Positions 17,274-25,483 of a stretch of 64,000 bases of DNA are shown piece after piece; position 1 is the first letter of the stretch, and every line of letters starts with the position of its first letter. Below the pieces are notes generated by a model. That model made no database searches. It was not told the origin of the DNA and saw only the letters and a list, made by a program, of their open reading frames with translations. The stretch spans positions 310,001 through 374,000 of the forward strand of contig NZ_QXED01000007.1 of NCBI RefSeq assembly GCF_003583365.1. The letters are read 5' to 3'. Source of the stretch: Fibrisoma montanum (GTDB lineage Bacteria > Bacteroidota > Bacteroidia > Cytophagales > Spirosomataceae). The translations under genes and the position numbers were made by a program.

Positions 17274-17930
17274 TTAGACCGCCGTTGGTAGCGGAGCAAT
17301 GCGGGCCGCCTGGGTGATAGCTTTTACAAATCGCTCGGGTGGCTGGGCGCCAACCAGCATGATCTGGTTGTTGAGAATGTAGGTGGGCACGCTGGTAATG
17401 TTCATAAACTGGTAGAGCCGTTGTTGGTGTCGAACCGTCGCGGTTCCTTCATCACTGGTCAGGAACTGATCAAGTTGCGAGGGCGACCACCCAAAAGGAG
17501 CCAGGACGGTGGCCAGTTGAGTAAGCTGAGTTAAATCCCGGTTGTCGGTGAAAAACGCCTTGAACAGAGCCAGCGCGAGTGTATCCTGGTACCCTTGCTG
17601 ACCAGCTTTCCATAGCAAACGGTGCAGGAGGAACGTATTGGGTGAGTGCCGAATGGTATTGAAACGCAGGTCCATTCCTTCGGCCTGGCCGGTGCGGGCT
17701 ACTTCGGCGAATATCGAATCGCGCCGTCGAACGGAACCGAACACCTGGGTCATGTGAGCGTGGCGTTCCACACCGCTTACGGGAATCTGCGGGAACAACT
17801 CGAACGGTTGCCAGCGAATCTGTGTTTCGACCTCGGGAATCTGACGCATTGCTTCCTCCAGCCGTCTTCGTCCGATGTAGCACCAGGGGCAAACCAGATC
17901 GGAGACTATATCAATCTGTACCGGATTCAT
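17274..17930 (-). CDS. DsbA-family oxidoreductase (FrnE-like)
   Basis: A 218-residue cytoplasmic thioredoxin-fold protein with active site CPWC (Cys14-Cys17) near the N-terminus, an inserted helical domain and the cis-Pro loop SVPTYILNN. This layout is that of FrnE/2-hydroxychromene isomerase-like DsbA proteins. It probably acts on disulfides or thiol adducts. It is the first gene of the operon and is divergent from an HxlR-type regulator, a pairing typical for thiol- or quinone-responsive control. Confidence 0.88.
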   Translation of the reverse strand: MNPVQIDIVSDLVCPWCYIGRRRLEEAMRQIPEVETQIRWQPFELFPQIPVSGVERHAHMTQVFGSVRRRDSIFAEVARTGQAEGMDLRFNTIRHSPNTFLLHRLLWKAGQQGYQDTLALALFKAFFTDNRDLTQLTQLATVLAPFGWSPSQLDQFLTSDEGTATVRHQQRLYQFMNITSVPTYILNNQIMLVGAQPPERFVKAITQAARIAPLPTAV

Positions 17931-17976
17931 CTTTGTAACGCTGACCGGTTTTGCTTTTTCGTTCCGTTCAACGATA

Positions 17977-18004
17977 CAAAGTTGGCTTCATTACCTGTTG
18001 TCAA
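17977..18004 (-). promoter_or_regulatory. Candidate promoter of the redox operon
   Basis: On the minus strand, TTG (18002-18004) and CAACTTTG (17977-17984) are 17 bases apart. The second box matches TAnnTTTG at all but the first position. It lies 46 bases before the DsbA-like gene. Confidence 0.4.
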
Positions 18005-18012
18005 TCAAGTAG

Positions 18013-18039
18013 TTACGAAATTGTGTGCCACTTACGAAA
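18013..18039. promoter_or_regulatory. Direct repeat TTACGAAA, candidate HxlR operator
   Basis: TTACGAAA occurs at 18013-18020 and again at 18032-18039, 19 bases apart start to start, i.e. about two helical turns and on the same face. It sits in the 126-base divergent spacer between the redox operon and its presumed regulator, just before the regulator's start codon, where an autoregulatory operator would be expected. Confidence 0.45.
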
Positions 18040-18056
18040 ATAATAGTGTGCTGACT

Positions 18057-18443
18057 ATGAGAAAGTTGAATTCGTCGAATTCGCAGAACCAACTGCAAAT
18101 GATTACAAACTGCCCTCTGACCAGCAGCCTGATTCTGATCAATGGGCGCTGGAAGATGATTATCCTCTGGCAAATCAACGGTGGGATTATTCGCTTTGGT
18201 GAACTACGCCGGGCCATTCCCCTGATCACCGAGAAAATGCTGACTGATCAACTTCGGGAATTGGAACGCGACGGCTTTGTAGAGCGGGTCGTTTACCCCG
18301 AAGTACCACCCCGGGTAGAGTATTCGCTAACTCCGCTGGCTCAATCGCTGATACCTATCCTGGAGCAACTGCTCAACTGGGGGGAGCAGAACCAGGCCAT
18401 AGATCGGGTGAAGCAGCACTATCTGAAGGCTGATGCAGACTAG
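18057..18443 (+). CDS. HxlR-family winged-helix regulator
   Basis: A 128-residue protein. The start at 18057 is chosen; the open frame runs back to 17646 but that part is antisense to the DsbA-like gene. The HxlR core is clear: CPLTSSLILINGRWKMIILW, then FGELRRAIPLITEKMLTDQL as the recognition helix region, and the wing VVYPEVPPRVEYSLT. The first Cys of the core (TNCPL) is in the position used by redox- or aldehyde-sensing members. It is divergent from the frnE-like/OYE/ohr operon, which it probably controls. Confidence 0.9.
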   Translation: MRKLNSSNSQNQLQMITNCPLTSSLILINGRWKMIILWQINGGIIRFGELRRAIPLITEKMLTDQLRELERDGFVERVVYPEVPPRVEYSLTPLAQSLIPILEQLLNWGEQNQAIDRVKQHYLKADAD

Positions 18444-18832
18444 TGGAAGCCAGTGAGTTCAGCGGAACCGGATAAACGAAGCATTACGTCTTGAAATCCG
18501 CTTCGGCGGCACGACCGAGATGCCGAAGCAAATCTGGCGCGTGAGTGGATCGAACTCCAGCAGGTTTTCCGCGTGACCGATGCCCGGAACGAATGCCCGC
18601 CCAGCGGGGGCAGGCTACTCCAGGTGATACGTCATCGGCGGGTCATTCGGCTGATTGATTATTAGCCACTACCCGGACGGTTGCTGGGCAATTCAGATCG
18701 GATGGATGAAATGGCAGCACGCGTTTTTCCGAGAGCCCGCAATCAATTGGGCAACGGTCTTTGGTATGCCCGTTTCAACATAGCGGCCCTTTCTGTAGCT
18801 TGCGATGCTGAATTACCCATCGTCCTGCATCT
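18444..18832. other. Intergenic region with no recognisable gene
   Basis: 389 bases of normal GC content between the HxlR regulator and the Nramp gene. Short open frames occur but none has a credible start or family signature. A stretch near 18494-18560 reads like eroded coding sequence, but it is stopped within 30 codons. No clear -7 box was seen. Confidence 0.4.
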
Positions 18833-20017
18833 ATGCCCAAAACCCTTTCGCTCCGCTCCGGTATCGGCAGCGTTTTATTCTGGTCCGTCATTTCGGCGGC
18901 TTTCATCGGTCCGGGTACGGTTACGACCTGCGCCATGGCCGGTTCTACCTTCGATCTCCAGTTACTCTGGGCCCTGACGTTCTCAACCTTCGGCACCATC
19001 CTGTTGCAGGAAGCAGCTGCCCGCCTTACGCTGGCATCGGGCCTTAGTCTGGGCGAAGTGATTGCCCGGTCGTACGGCGAAAAAGCCCGCTGGATTTCGG
19101 GGTTGCTGTTCGGGGCAGTGGCGCTGGGTTGTGCGGCCTATCAGGCCGGCAATATTCTGGGGGCGGTGTCGGGGTTAACCCTGCTGACCGGCGCGCCCGG
19201 GTCGATCCTGACTGTAGCCGTTGGCGCAGTTTGCATCCTGTTGTTGTGGCAGGGCTCCACCCGACTCATTGCCAATTTTCTCGGTCTGGTCGTGTTTGTG
19301 ATGGGGGTAGCGTTTGCCTACGTAGCCCTCAACAGCGGACAATCGGCGGGCGCTTTTGGGGCGGCTCTGATCACCCCCTCGCTGCCCCCCAACTCGATGG
19401 TGCTGGTTATCGGGCTGATCGGCACCACCATCGTTCCCTATAATCTTTTTCTCGGCTCCGGCATCGGTCGCGATCAGTCGCTGGGCGAAATGCGGTGGGG
19501 TATCGGCCTGGCCGTGCTGATCGGCGGGCTGATTTCCATGACCATCCTCGTAGCGGGCACGCTCATTACCGGCGACTTTTCGTTCCAGACGGTGGCCCAG
19601 ACGCTCTCGGCCCGGCTGGGTACCTGGGCCGGGGCCTTGTTTGCCTTTGGTTTGTTTGCGGCTGGTTTCACTTCGGCGCTTACGGCTCCGCTGGCGGCTG
19701 CCGTTACGGCCCAGAGCCTGCTGGGCTGGTCACCTACGTCGACCCCATACCGGCTGGTCTGGCTGGTGGTCATGGGCCTCGGACTCACGTTCGGGCTGCT
19801 GGGTGTCCGACCGGTTCCGGTAATCATTGCGGCTCAGGCGGCCAACGGTCTTCTGCTGCCGATCGTAACGGTATTTCTGTTCCAGGCCGTCAACAACAAA
19901 CAGTTGCTGGACGAACGCTACCGTAATTCCCGCTGGCAGAACGTGGCCATGCTGCTGGTTGTCGGCGTTACGGCATTTCTGGGCCTTCGAAACGTTTGGC
20001 TGGCCTTGTCAGCGTGA
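18833..20017 (+). CDS. Nramp-family transporter with non-canonical metal-site motifs
   Basis: A 394-residue, 11-helix membrane protein with the LeuT-like Nramp layout. In helix 1 the canonical DPGN motif reads GPGT (26-29). In helix 6 the canonical A-x-x-MPH reads T-x-x-VPY, with Val201, Pro202 and Tyr203. The metal-ligating Asp, Asn and Met are thus all replaced, unlike MntH. The helix-breaking Pro-Gly and Pro are kept, so the fold should stand. Nramp relatives that lost the Met carry Mg2+ or other substrates. The ion moved by this branch cannot be told from the sequence. Its 3' end overlaps the convergent amidase gene by 9 bases. Confidence 0.85.
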   Translation: MPKTLSLRSGIGSVLFWSVISAAFIGPGTVTTCAMAGSTFDLQLLWALTFSTFGTILLQEAAARLTLASGLSLGEVIARSYGEKARWISGLLFGAVALGCAAYQAGNILGAVSGLTLLTGAPGSILTVAVGAVCILLLWQGSTRLIANFLGLVVFVMGVAFAYVALNSGQSAGAFGAALITPSLPPNSMVLVIGLIGTTIVPYNLFLGSGIGRDQSLGEMRWGIGLAVLIGGLISMTILVAGTLITGDFSFQTVAQTLSARLGTWAGALFAFGLFAAGFTSALTAPLAAAVTAQSLLGWSPTSTPYRLVWLVVMGLGLTFGLLGVRPVPVIIAAQAANGLLLPIVTVFLFQAVNNKQLLDERYRNSRWQNVAMLLVVGVTAFLGLRNVWLALSA

Positions 20018-20926
20018 CCGGTAATCGTCCAGGATTCCCTGCGCCATCCAGTTAGCGAGCGCCTGTCGGTTACTGGCGATGACGAAGCGCCGTTGATCCT
20101 GCCGGTTCTGAATATTGCCCAATTCAATGAATACGGTGGGCGGGTGACTGTTTTTGACCACGTAGAGCGTATTTCGGGTCGATACGGTGCCCGAATACGG
20201 TCGACCGGGCTGATACCGCCGGTAGTTGGTCTGAAACCGTCGGTGAATATGCGTGGCCAGCCGCCGGCCGACGGCACTGCCGCTGTGGTGGTAAAAGAAT
20301 ACGTCGATGTTCTGCCCCTTGCTCCGGCTGTCGACGTGGATGGTGATCAGGCGCTGGTAGGCGCCCTTGTGCCGGGCGTATAACCGGTTCACGGCCGTTG
20401 TGGTCTGCCGGAGCCGGGCCGTCTGGTTGAGCGGAATCGGCTGATTTGGATAGGCCCGCTCGTCGCGGTCCAGCTTGAGCACCGCATCGTTCCGGATGCC
20501 GTCGTTGGGGTCTTTCACCATCATGTAAACCGTAGCGCCCTGCTGTTTCAGCAACTCAGACAGTCGGATCGTGACGTCATAGGCGTATTCATCTTCGGGC
20601 AGCAGAAACCGACCAAAGCGACCAATCGCCCCGGGATCCGGTCCGCCGTGGCCCGATGCCAGGTAGAACACAGCCCCACTGAGGGGTCGGCGACCAGCTT
20701 TCGTTGTCTTTTTTGCCGTTGCTTTCTGGCGCGTAGCAACTCCCGACCGTTTTTTTGGCTTTGGCTGTTTGCGTACCTGGCGCTTATTCGGTTGGTCGGC
20801 TATCGAACCCGGCAAAGCGGTTCGTTTCCAGGAACCCAACAGAGGTTCGTACCGACGGTCGCCGAAGTCCGGTCGCGGGCTTCGGAAAAATGGAAACAGA
20901 AGGAGTAAAACTAAAAGTCGTAGCAA
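20009..20926 (-). CDS. N-acetylmuramoyl-L-alanine amidase (Amidase_3)
   Basis: A 305-residue protein starting with TTG. It has an N-terminal hydrophobic signal, a Lys/Arg-rich linker (45-80) and the Amidase_3 catalytic domain. Zinc ligands fit His93 (SGHGGPDPGA), Glu113 (EDEYAYD) and His197 (TIHVDS), and the catalytic Glu268 lies in IELGNIQN. It cleaves the bond between N-acetylmuramate and L-Ala of the peptide stem in the periplasm, for cell separation or wall recycling. No LysM or SPOR domain is present. It overlaps the Nramp gene tail to tail. Confidence 0.88.
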   Translation of the reverse strand: MLRLLVLLLLFPFFRSPRPDFGDRRYEPLLGSWKRTALPGSIADQPNKRQVRKQPKPKKRSGVATRQKATAKKTTKAGRRPLSGAVFYLASGHGGPDPGAIGRFGRFLLPEDEYAYDVTIRLSELLKQQGATVYMMVKDPNDGIRNDAVLKLDRDERAYPNQPIPLNQTARLRQTTTAVNRLYARHKGAYQRLITIHVDSRSKGQNIDVFFYHHSGSAVGRRLATHIHRRFQTNYRRYQPGRPYSGTVSTRNTLYVVKNSHPPTVFIELGNIQNRQDQRRFVIASNRQALANWMAQGILDDYRSR

Positions 20927-21124
20927 TACACTGGCTTCGTTAGTGGGCGGGGTGAACTGGCGAGTAACTCACCACGTGCCGAACGCAACGTACCCCGCAA
21001 ACGCTCTACACATGAATCGGACAAAAGTAAGGGCAGGTAAGCCGGCAGCCAAACCGGTGCCTAAAAAGCGGTGTAACAGGCGATCGGCGGGTGAACGTAG
21101 TGTCAGGTTCCGCCCAAACAAAAA

Positions 21125-21151
21125 GCGGACGGATGATTGGCATCCGTCCGC
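21125..21151 (-). terminator. Intrinsic terminator of osmC
   Basis: A perfect 11-bp stem GCGGACGGATG/CATCCGTCCGC with a 5-base loop. On the minus strand it is followed by a T-rich run (CTTTTTGTTT), so it looks like a classical rho-independent terminator 20 bases after the osmC stop. Confidence 0.85.
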
Positions 21152-21170
21152 ATCGCAGATCATGTAGTTT

Positions 21171-21587
21171 TTAGGCCAGTGTGGCGTCAACGCTGATGCT
21201 GGTGTTCAGCAGTTTGGAAATAGGGCAGTTTTTCTCGGCATCCTCCACCAGCTCGTCGAATTTTGCCTGGTCCAGGCCCGGTACGCTGGCCTTAAGAGTC
21301 AGTTTTGAACTGGTAATACCGCTGTCTTCCAGGGTAATATCGCAACGAACGTCCAGTGAATCGGCCGCGAAACCAGCTCCCTGGATGTTGAACGCCAGCT
21401 TCATGGCAAAACAACCGGCATGCGCAGCCGCTACCAGTTCTTCGGGGTTCGTACCAACGCCATCCGCAAAACGTGTGTTGAACGAGTACTGCGTTTCATT
21501 CAGTACGGTGCTCGCCGATGTCAGGGTGCCTTTACCCTCTTTACCAGTTCCCGTCCAGTGGGCCGTTGCATTACGTGTAATTTTCAT
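21171..21587 (-). CDS. osmC: OsmC-type peroxiredoxin
   Basis: A 138-residue protein of the OsmC sub-branch. Active-site residues are in place: Arg39 (NTRF), Glu50 (TNPEEL), peroxidatic Cys59 (HAGCFAM) and resolving Cys121 (NCPISKL). It differs from the Ohr at 15618-16055, which has VCxYSNATRGN. It reduces organic hydroperoxides and is commonly induced by osmotic or stationary-phase stress. A good -7 box lies upstream, and a Crp/Fnr-type regulator is divergent from it, which may control it. Confidence 0.92.
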   Translation of the reverse strand: MKITRNATAHWTGTGKEGKGTLTSASTVLNETQYSFNTRFADGVGTNPEELVAAAHAGCFAMKLAFNIQGAGFAADSLDVRCDITLEDSGITSSKLTLKASVPGLDQAKFDELVEDAEKNCPISKLLNTSISVDATLA

Positions 21588-21629
21588 GAGGTTTACTTGG
21601 GATTTGTTTGCGATTTACTTTTGACCGAA

Positions 21630-21637
21630 CAAAGGTA
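21630..21637 (-). promoter_or_regulatory. -7 box of osmC (TACCTTTG)
   Basis: TACCTTTG on the minus strand, 42 bases before the osmC start, is a full match to TAnnTTTG. The -33 position is not clear. The spacer is shared with the divergent Crp-type regulator gene. Confidence 0.55.
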
Positions 21638-21745
21638 GCCAGGCGGTTGATTTTAATTTTTCACGTATGTTAAAATCGAACGTACGTGCTGCTCATGAAT
21701 CAATCCCACCGAAATGAGTACTCTAAACCGGATTCGTTTGTTTTC

Positions 21746-22339
21746 ATGACTTCAGCTCAATACGCTGTTCTTCAGCACCATCTACAGCAGTTTGCCCAAC
21801 TTACGGAGGCCGATTGTCAACTGACCCGCGATCACTGGCAGGTCAGACGCATGGCCCGGCACGAACTGTTTACCTTTAGTAACTCGGTTTGTCGTCAGGT
21901 AGGTTTTGTCCTGAGCGGAATTTTTCGCGTTTATTACGTCCATCCGGCCACCGAGCAGGAACACAACCTGTACTTCATCGCCGAACATACGTTCCTGACG
22001 TCGCTGAAAAGTCTGCTGACCCAAACCACCTGCCCGTACCTGATCGAGGCTCTGGAGGATGCTGAACTGCTGGTTATTGATCATGACGTACTGCGCCAGC
22101 TTTACCCGCAGTCGCACGGCTGGGAGCGTTTTGGCCGACTCCTGGCCGAGCAGTATTTTCTGGCCAACCAGACTCGTTCGGAGAGCTTACTGATGCAGTC
22201 GGCGGAGGAACGCTACGTTGATCTGCTGACCAGCCAGCCGGATTTGCTGAATCGGGTTTCGCTGGGCCACATTGCGTCCTACCTGGGTATCAAAGGGCCG
22301 TCGCTGAGCCGCATCCGGGCGCAGGTAGCTCAGCGATGA
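21746..22339 (+). CDS. Crp/Fnr-family transcriptional regulator
   Basis: A 197-residue protein from the ATG at 21746 (an earlier start at 21686 adds 20 residues with no fold). A cyclic-nucleotide-binding-like β-roll (about 25-110: VGFVLSGIFRVYYVHP, FIAEHTFL) precedes a helical connector. The C-terminal part ISLG/VSLGHIASYLGIKGPSLSRIR is a HTH_Crp-like reading head. The cAMP-binding Arg-Ser pair is not evident, so it likely senses something else or nothing, as in many Bacteroidota members. It is divergent from osmC. Confidence 0.85.
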   Translation: MTSAQYAVLQHHLQQFAQLTEADCQLTRDHWQVRRMARHELFTFSNSVCRQVGFVLSGIFRVYYVHPATEQEHNLYFIAEHTFLTSLKSLLTQTTCPYLIEALEDAELLVIDHDVLRQLYPQSHGWERFGRLLAEQYFLANQTRSESLLMQSAEERYVDLLTSQPDLLNRVSLGHIASYLGIKGPSLSRIRAQVAQR

Positions 22340-22348
22340 AGCATCGGC

Positions 22349-22669
22349 TTAGTACCCTTCGTCGGTAACCAGGTAATATTGCCGGCGCTGGGGCGCAGCG
22401 TCATCATCCCGAACCGTAACGGTCAGCGATTCGATGTGCGTGTACTGGCTGAACGGCACAATCCGACTGTCGAGAATCACCTGCTGCTCAGCCGCCAGCA
22501 GGTTTTTTAAAAATACCAGTGCTTCCTCGCGCGAGTCGAACGTACCGAGCAGATCGTCCGGATCGAGCGCTGGTTCCTCGTCGGGCAGTTTGCCCGGCAG
22601 GTTCGAAACGGGCGAGTCGACGGTGTCGGCACCCTCCTGAGCAGCGGTTTTATACAGTTCAATGGTCAT
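22349..22669 (-). CDS. Small acidic protein of unknown function
   Basis: A 106-residue soluble protein, convergent with the Crp-type gene (9-base gap). The first ~45 residues are acidic and Pro-rich (LPDEEPALDPDDLLG) and probably disordered. The second half (FDSREEALVFLKNLLAAEQQVI, then two strands ending YYLVTDEGY) could be a small α/β fold. No family was recognised. Codon use matches the neighbours, so it is likely a real gene. Confidence 0.6.
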   Translation of the reverse strand: MTIELYKTAAQEGADTVDSPVSNLPGKLPDEEPALDPDDLLGTFDSREEALVFLKNLLAAEQQVILDSRIVPFSQYTHIESLTVTVRDDDAAPQRRQYYLVTDEGY

Positions 22670-22729
22670 CGGAGAAACGGTTAATACTAGTCTGTAAACT
22701 CAGTTGTGGCTATGTTGATACCGCAGACC

Positions 22730-23179
22730 TTATTTTCCGGCGCCTTCGTACTGCCACTCCCACACTCCACCGTCGTCTTCGTCCCAGACCGTTCCGAGGC
22801 AGATAAAGCCGTTTCGCTGCAGCAAACGAGCCGAATAATTCATGTCCGGCAGGGTGCGGGCCATCACGATGATCGTCGGATCGGTATGCTGGGCCAGCCG
22901 GACCAGCGCCCGGCAAATTTCCCCACCGATGCCCCTGTTCTGAAAGTGCGGAAACACCCCGTAGGCAATCTCGACCCTTCCTTCATTCGGCTTGCCCTTG
23001 AACGCTGCGCTGCCCACCAGCTCGTCGCCCAGCCGGGCAAAATAACCGATCCAGGGCAGCACATACCCTACCCGCTCGAAAAACTCAATCGTCATAGACA
23101 GGCTGGGTTCGCAATCGGGATGCGAGGCAAACTGGCGGTTTTCGGCAGCCGTCGGCGCAATGGGTATAAGTTCCAGCAT
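22730..23179 (-). CDS. GNAT-family N-acetyltransferase
   Basis: A 149-residue protein from the ATG at 23179; a longer in-frame start (23245) adds 22 residues outside the fold. The GNAT core is seen as GYFARLGDELVGSAAFKG, then EIAYGVFPHFQNRGIGGEIC with the acetyl-CoA loop NRGIGG, and SARLLQRNGFICLG near the C-terminus. It is of the RimJ/RimL-like type and moves an acetyl group to an unknown amine in the cytosol. It stands alone, with small spacers on both sides. Confidence 0.85.
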   Translation of the reverse strand: MLELIPIAPTAAENRQFASHPDCEPSLSMTIEFFERVGYVLPWIGYFARLGDELVGSAAFKGKPNEGRVEIAYGVFPHFQNRGIGGEICRALVRLAQHTDPTIIVMARTLPDMNYSARLLQRNGFICLGTVWDEDDGGVWEWQYEGAGK

Positions 23180-23412
23180 AGCAAGGAGTTGGGTAGGACG
23201 TGGTTGCCATTCATCCTTATGAACGAACGTCGATGTAGGATTCAAACAGAATCTGAAACTTCCTGTTTATCTTTACAAGTATACAGAATCTCTCAGTGTT
23301 GGACGTTAATCCGGAGCATAAACAGTAGCAGCCTCTGAAACGTACTGCTTACCATCTGGTGGTCAGCCCTGATGCGAAAACCCAACGTGTATTCACCTGA
23401 TTCCTGACTAGT

Positions 23413-24222
23413 ATGCGGCCTCTTTACTTTCTGAAACCGTTCCTGCCGATGGCGCTGCTGAGCGCCCTGTTCAGCGGCTGCGCGCCGACGACCCTGACCA
23501 CGTACAAGCTGGAGCCTGCTTCCGGCGATATCGTCCAACTCGACGGCCGACCGGTGACGAAGGCCGACCGCAACGGCGTTACGGTCGTGGCGTCGTTCGA
23601 GCGGGAAGAACTGGATTACGTAGCGCTCGACGTAGAAATCAAAAACAACACGGATCAACCCATCGAGGTCAATCCGGCCGACTTTCATTTTTACGCCCTC
23701 GGTGCGCAGCAGGATACTCTGGCCGATCCCGTAGCGCCCGACCAGCCGCTGTTCCGGGGAGCGGCCGATCCTTCGTACGAAGCCAGCCGCATGGGGTTGA
23801 AACGCAAACAGGAAGAAAAACGCCTGAAGCAGGCTAAAGTCATTAATACCATCCTGCTCGTAGCGGCCATTGCCAGCGACGTCTCCTCAACCAGCCGGAG
23901 CCGCACCCGGAGCGAGTGGATCAGCAAACGCGTCAGTCACGACGTAGCGTATCAGGCCATTGCCGCCAAACGCGCCATCGACCACGGCACCTTTGCCAAC
24001 CGGATGCAGCGTTACGATTATGAGGAATACCGGTGGCGCGAACTGGCCCTGCGGGCCAACACCCTGAAGCCGGGCGAATCGGTGCGGGGGTTTGTGTACC
24101 TGCCCAAGCAGAAAGATGCCCGCTACCTGGCCATTACGTACTCCATTCCGGAAACCGTCGACGTACCGCTGCTTTTCAAACAACAGACCGTGGAGGAGCG
24201 GCAGCGTAAAAAGCGCCGGTAG
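23413..24222 (+). CDS. Lipoprotein of unknown function
   Basis: A 269-residue protein with signal peptide and lipobox ALFSGC. The mature part has an Ig-like β region at about 45-90 (NGVTVVASFEREELDYVALDVEIKN in outline), a charged helix (GLKRKQEEKRLKQAKVI), and a second β region at 205-250 (LKPGESVRGFVYLP) that looks like a ligand- or partner-binding sandwich. No family was recognised. Its stop codon is directly followed by the stop of the opposite-strand TPR gene with no spacer. Confidence 0.75.
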   Translation: MRPLYFLKPFLPMALLSALFSGCAPTTLTTYKLEPASGDIVQLDGRPVTKADRNGVTVVASFEREELDYVALDVEIKNNTDQPIEVNPADFHFYALGAQQDTLADPVAPDQPLFRGAADPSYEASRMGLKRKQEEKRLKQAKVINTILLVAAIASDVSSTSRSRTRSEWISKRVSHDVAYQAIAAKRAIDHGTFANRMQRYDYEEYRWRELALRANTLKPGESVRGFVYLPKQKDARYLAITYSIPETVDVPLLFKQQTVEERQRKKRR

Positions 24223-24552
24223 TTACCAGTCCTCCACATCGTCGTCGAACGCCTGCCTGGCCCGCTGCAACTCACGGTAGGTTTTGTCATTACCCTGTGA
24301 ACGGGCGAGGGCCAGTCCCCGTTCGTACAAACGGGCCGCTTTGTCGCGCTCTCCCCGCTCGGCATACAGAGCCGCAGCGTGGTAGTACGTCGGCAGATAA
24401 TCCGGGTGCTGGTCGAGGAGCTGATCAAAATACGCGCGGGCCTGTTCGGAGTCCCCGTTCACATATTCCATCGCCAGAGCGTAAACATTGAAGGGCTCTC
24501 CCGGTTCTTCCTGTACGAATCGAATTAATTGTTGGATACGATCGTTATTCAT
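24223..24552 (-). CDS. Tetratricopeptide-repeat protein
   Basis: A 109-residue soluble protein with two to three TPR units: PFNVYALAMEYVNGDSEQARAYFDQLLDQHPDY and PTYYHAAALYAERGERDKAARLYERGLALA in outline. The acidic C-terminus ends DDDVEDW. TPRs bind partner proteins; none is evident nearby. The gene abuts the convergent lipoprotein gene at its stop codon. Confidence 0.8.
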   Translation of the reverse strand: MNNDRIQQLIRFVQEEPGEPFNVYALAMEYVNGDSEQARAYFDQLLDQHPDYLPTYYHAAALYAERGERDKAARLYERGLALARSQGNDKTYRELQRARQAFDDDVEDW

Positions 24553-24621
24553 TCAAGCAGAAAATTAGTATGCGTGCATACTTTTTTTAGGACTGTTTGT
24601 AATTTAGCCGCGCCATGTTAC

Positions 24622-24701
24622 GGCTGGTGGGAATTGGGCGCTGTGAACCGGGTCTGTACAGAACGTCTGACCCGGTTCACAGCGCCCGATTCCCACCAGC
24701 C
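24622..24701. repeat. 33-bp inverted repeat upstream of etfB
   Basis: Arms at 24622-24654 and 24669-24701 are complementary over 33 bp with one T/G exchange (a G-U pair in RNA), around a 14-base loop. The repeat ends 41 bases before etfB. It could be a terminator for upstream reading, a 5' UTR structure or an inserted palindrome. See the finding on the etf locus. Confidence 0.8.
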
Positions 24702-24742
24702 ACGCACGGCCAACACTACAACAACCACAAATCGTCAATACC

Positions 24743-25480
24743 ATGAAAATTTTAGTGTGTGTAACGAGTGTCCCCGACACCACCACCAAAATTACCTTCA
24801 CCGATAACAACACCAAATTTAATAAAGCCGGTGTGCAGTTTATCACCGGTCCTTACGATGACTACGCCCTGGCGCGGGCCGTCGAGTTAAAAGAAAAACT
24901 GGGCGGAACCGTAACGGTGCTGAACGTCGGCGAAGCCGATACGGAGCCGGTCATTCGCAAATGTCTGGCCATTGGGGCCGACGATGCGATCCGGGTCAAC
25001 GCCGATCCTACCGATGCGTTTTTCGTAGCGGAGCAGATTGCGGCCATCGCGAAGGAGAATAAGTATGACCTGATTCTGATGGGGCGCGAATCCATCGACT
25101 ATAACGGGGGTCAGGTACACGGCATCGTTGGTGAACTGCTGGGCATGCCGTCCATCTCTCCCGTCATGCAGCTCGACATTGACGGCGATACGGCACGCAT
25201 CGTCCGCGAAATCGAAGGCGGCAAGGAGTCGCTGGAAGCCAAACTGCCGCTGGTGCTGGGTTGCCAGGAGCCGATCGCCGAGTGGAAGATTCCTAACATG
25301 CGTGGTATCATGACCGCCCGGACCAAGCCCCTCAAAGTTGTTGAGCCAACCAGCAAAGACACGCTCACGAACGTATCCGGCTACGAACTGCCGGCGCCCC
25401 GGGGCAACGTAAAAATGATTCCGGCCGACCAGGTGGAAACGCTCATCCAACTGCTCCGTACCGAAGCGAAAGTTATTTAA
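24743..25480 (+). CDS. etfB: Electron transfer flavoprotein subunit beta
   Basis: A 245-residue protein of normal EtfB length. The N-terminal CVTSVPDTTTKI and the AMP/nucleotide-binding region (GADDAIRVNAD, LILMGRESIDYNGGQV) are typical. So is the signature GKESLEAKLPLVLGCQEPIAEWKIPNMRGIM, seen here in outline, which contains the dehydrogenase-docking loop. It pairs with EtfA to move electrons from acyl-CoA dehydrogenases to the quinone pool. The gene is followed by etfA after a 104-base spacer filled by a 32-bp inverted repeat. Confidence 0.96.
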   Translation: MKILVCVTSVPDTTTKITFTDNNTKFNKAGVQFITGPYDDYALARAVELKEKLGGTVTVLNVGEADTEPVIRKCLAIGADDAIRVNADPTDAFFVAEQIAAIAKENKYDLILMGRESIDYNGGQVHGIVGELLGMPSISPVMQLDIDGDTARIVREIEGGKESLEAKLPLVLGCQEPIAEWKIPNMRGIMTARTKPLKVVEPTSKDTLTNVSGYELPAPRGNVKMIPADQVETLIQLLRTEAKVI

Positions 25481-25483
25481 TCA

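Noticed and set aside
17646-18056. N-terminal extension of the HxlR regulator frame
   Set aside because: It runs antisense through the DsbA-like gene; the regulator fold begins after 18057 and that start fits the usual HxlR length.
18494-18600. Possible eroded coding stretch before the Nramp gene
   Set aside because: A short readable segment exists but stops within about 30 codons and no family could be assigned; left as intergenic.
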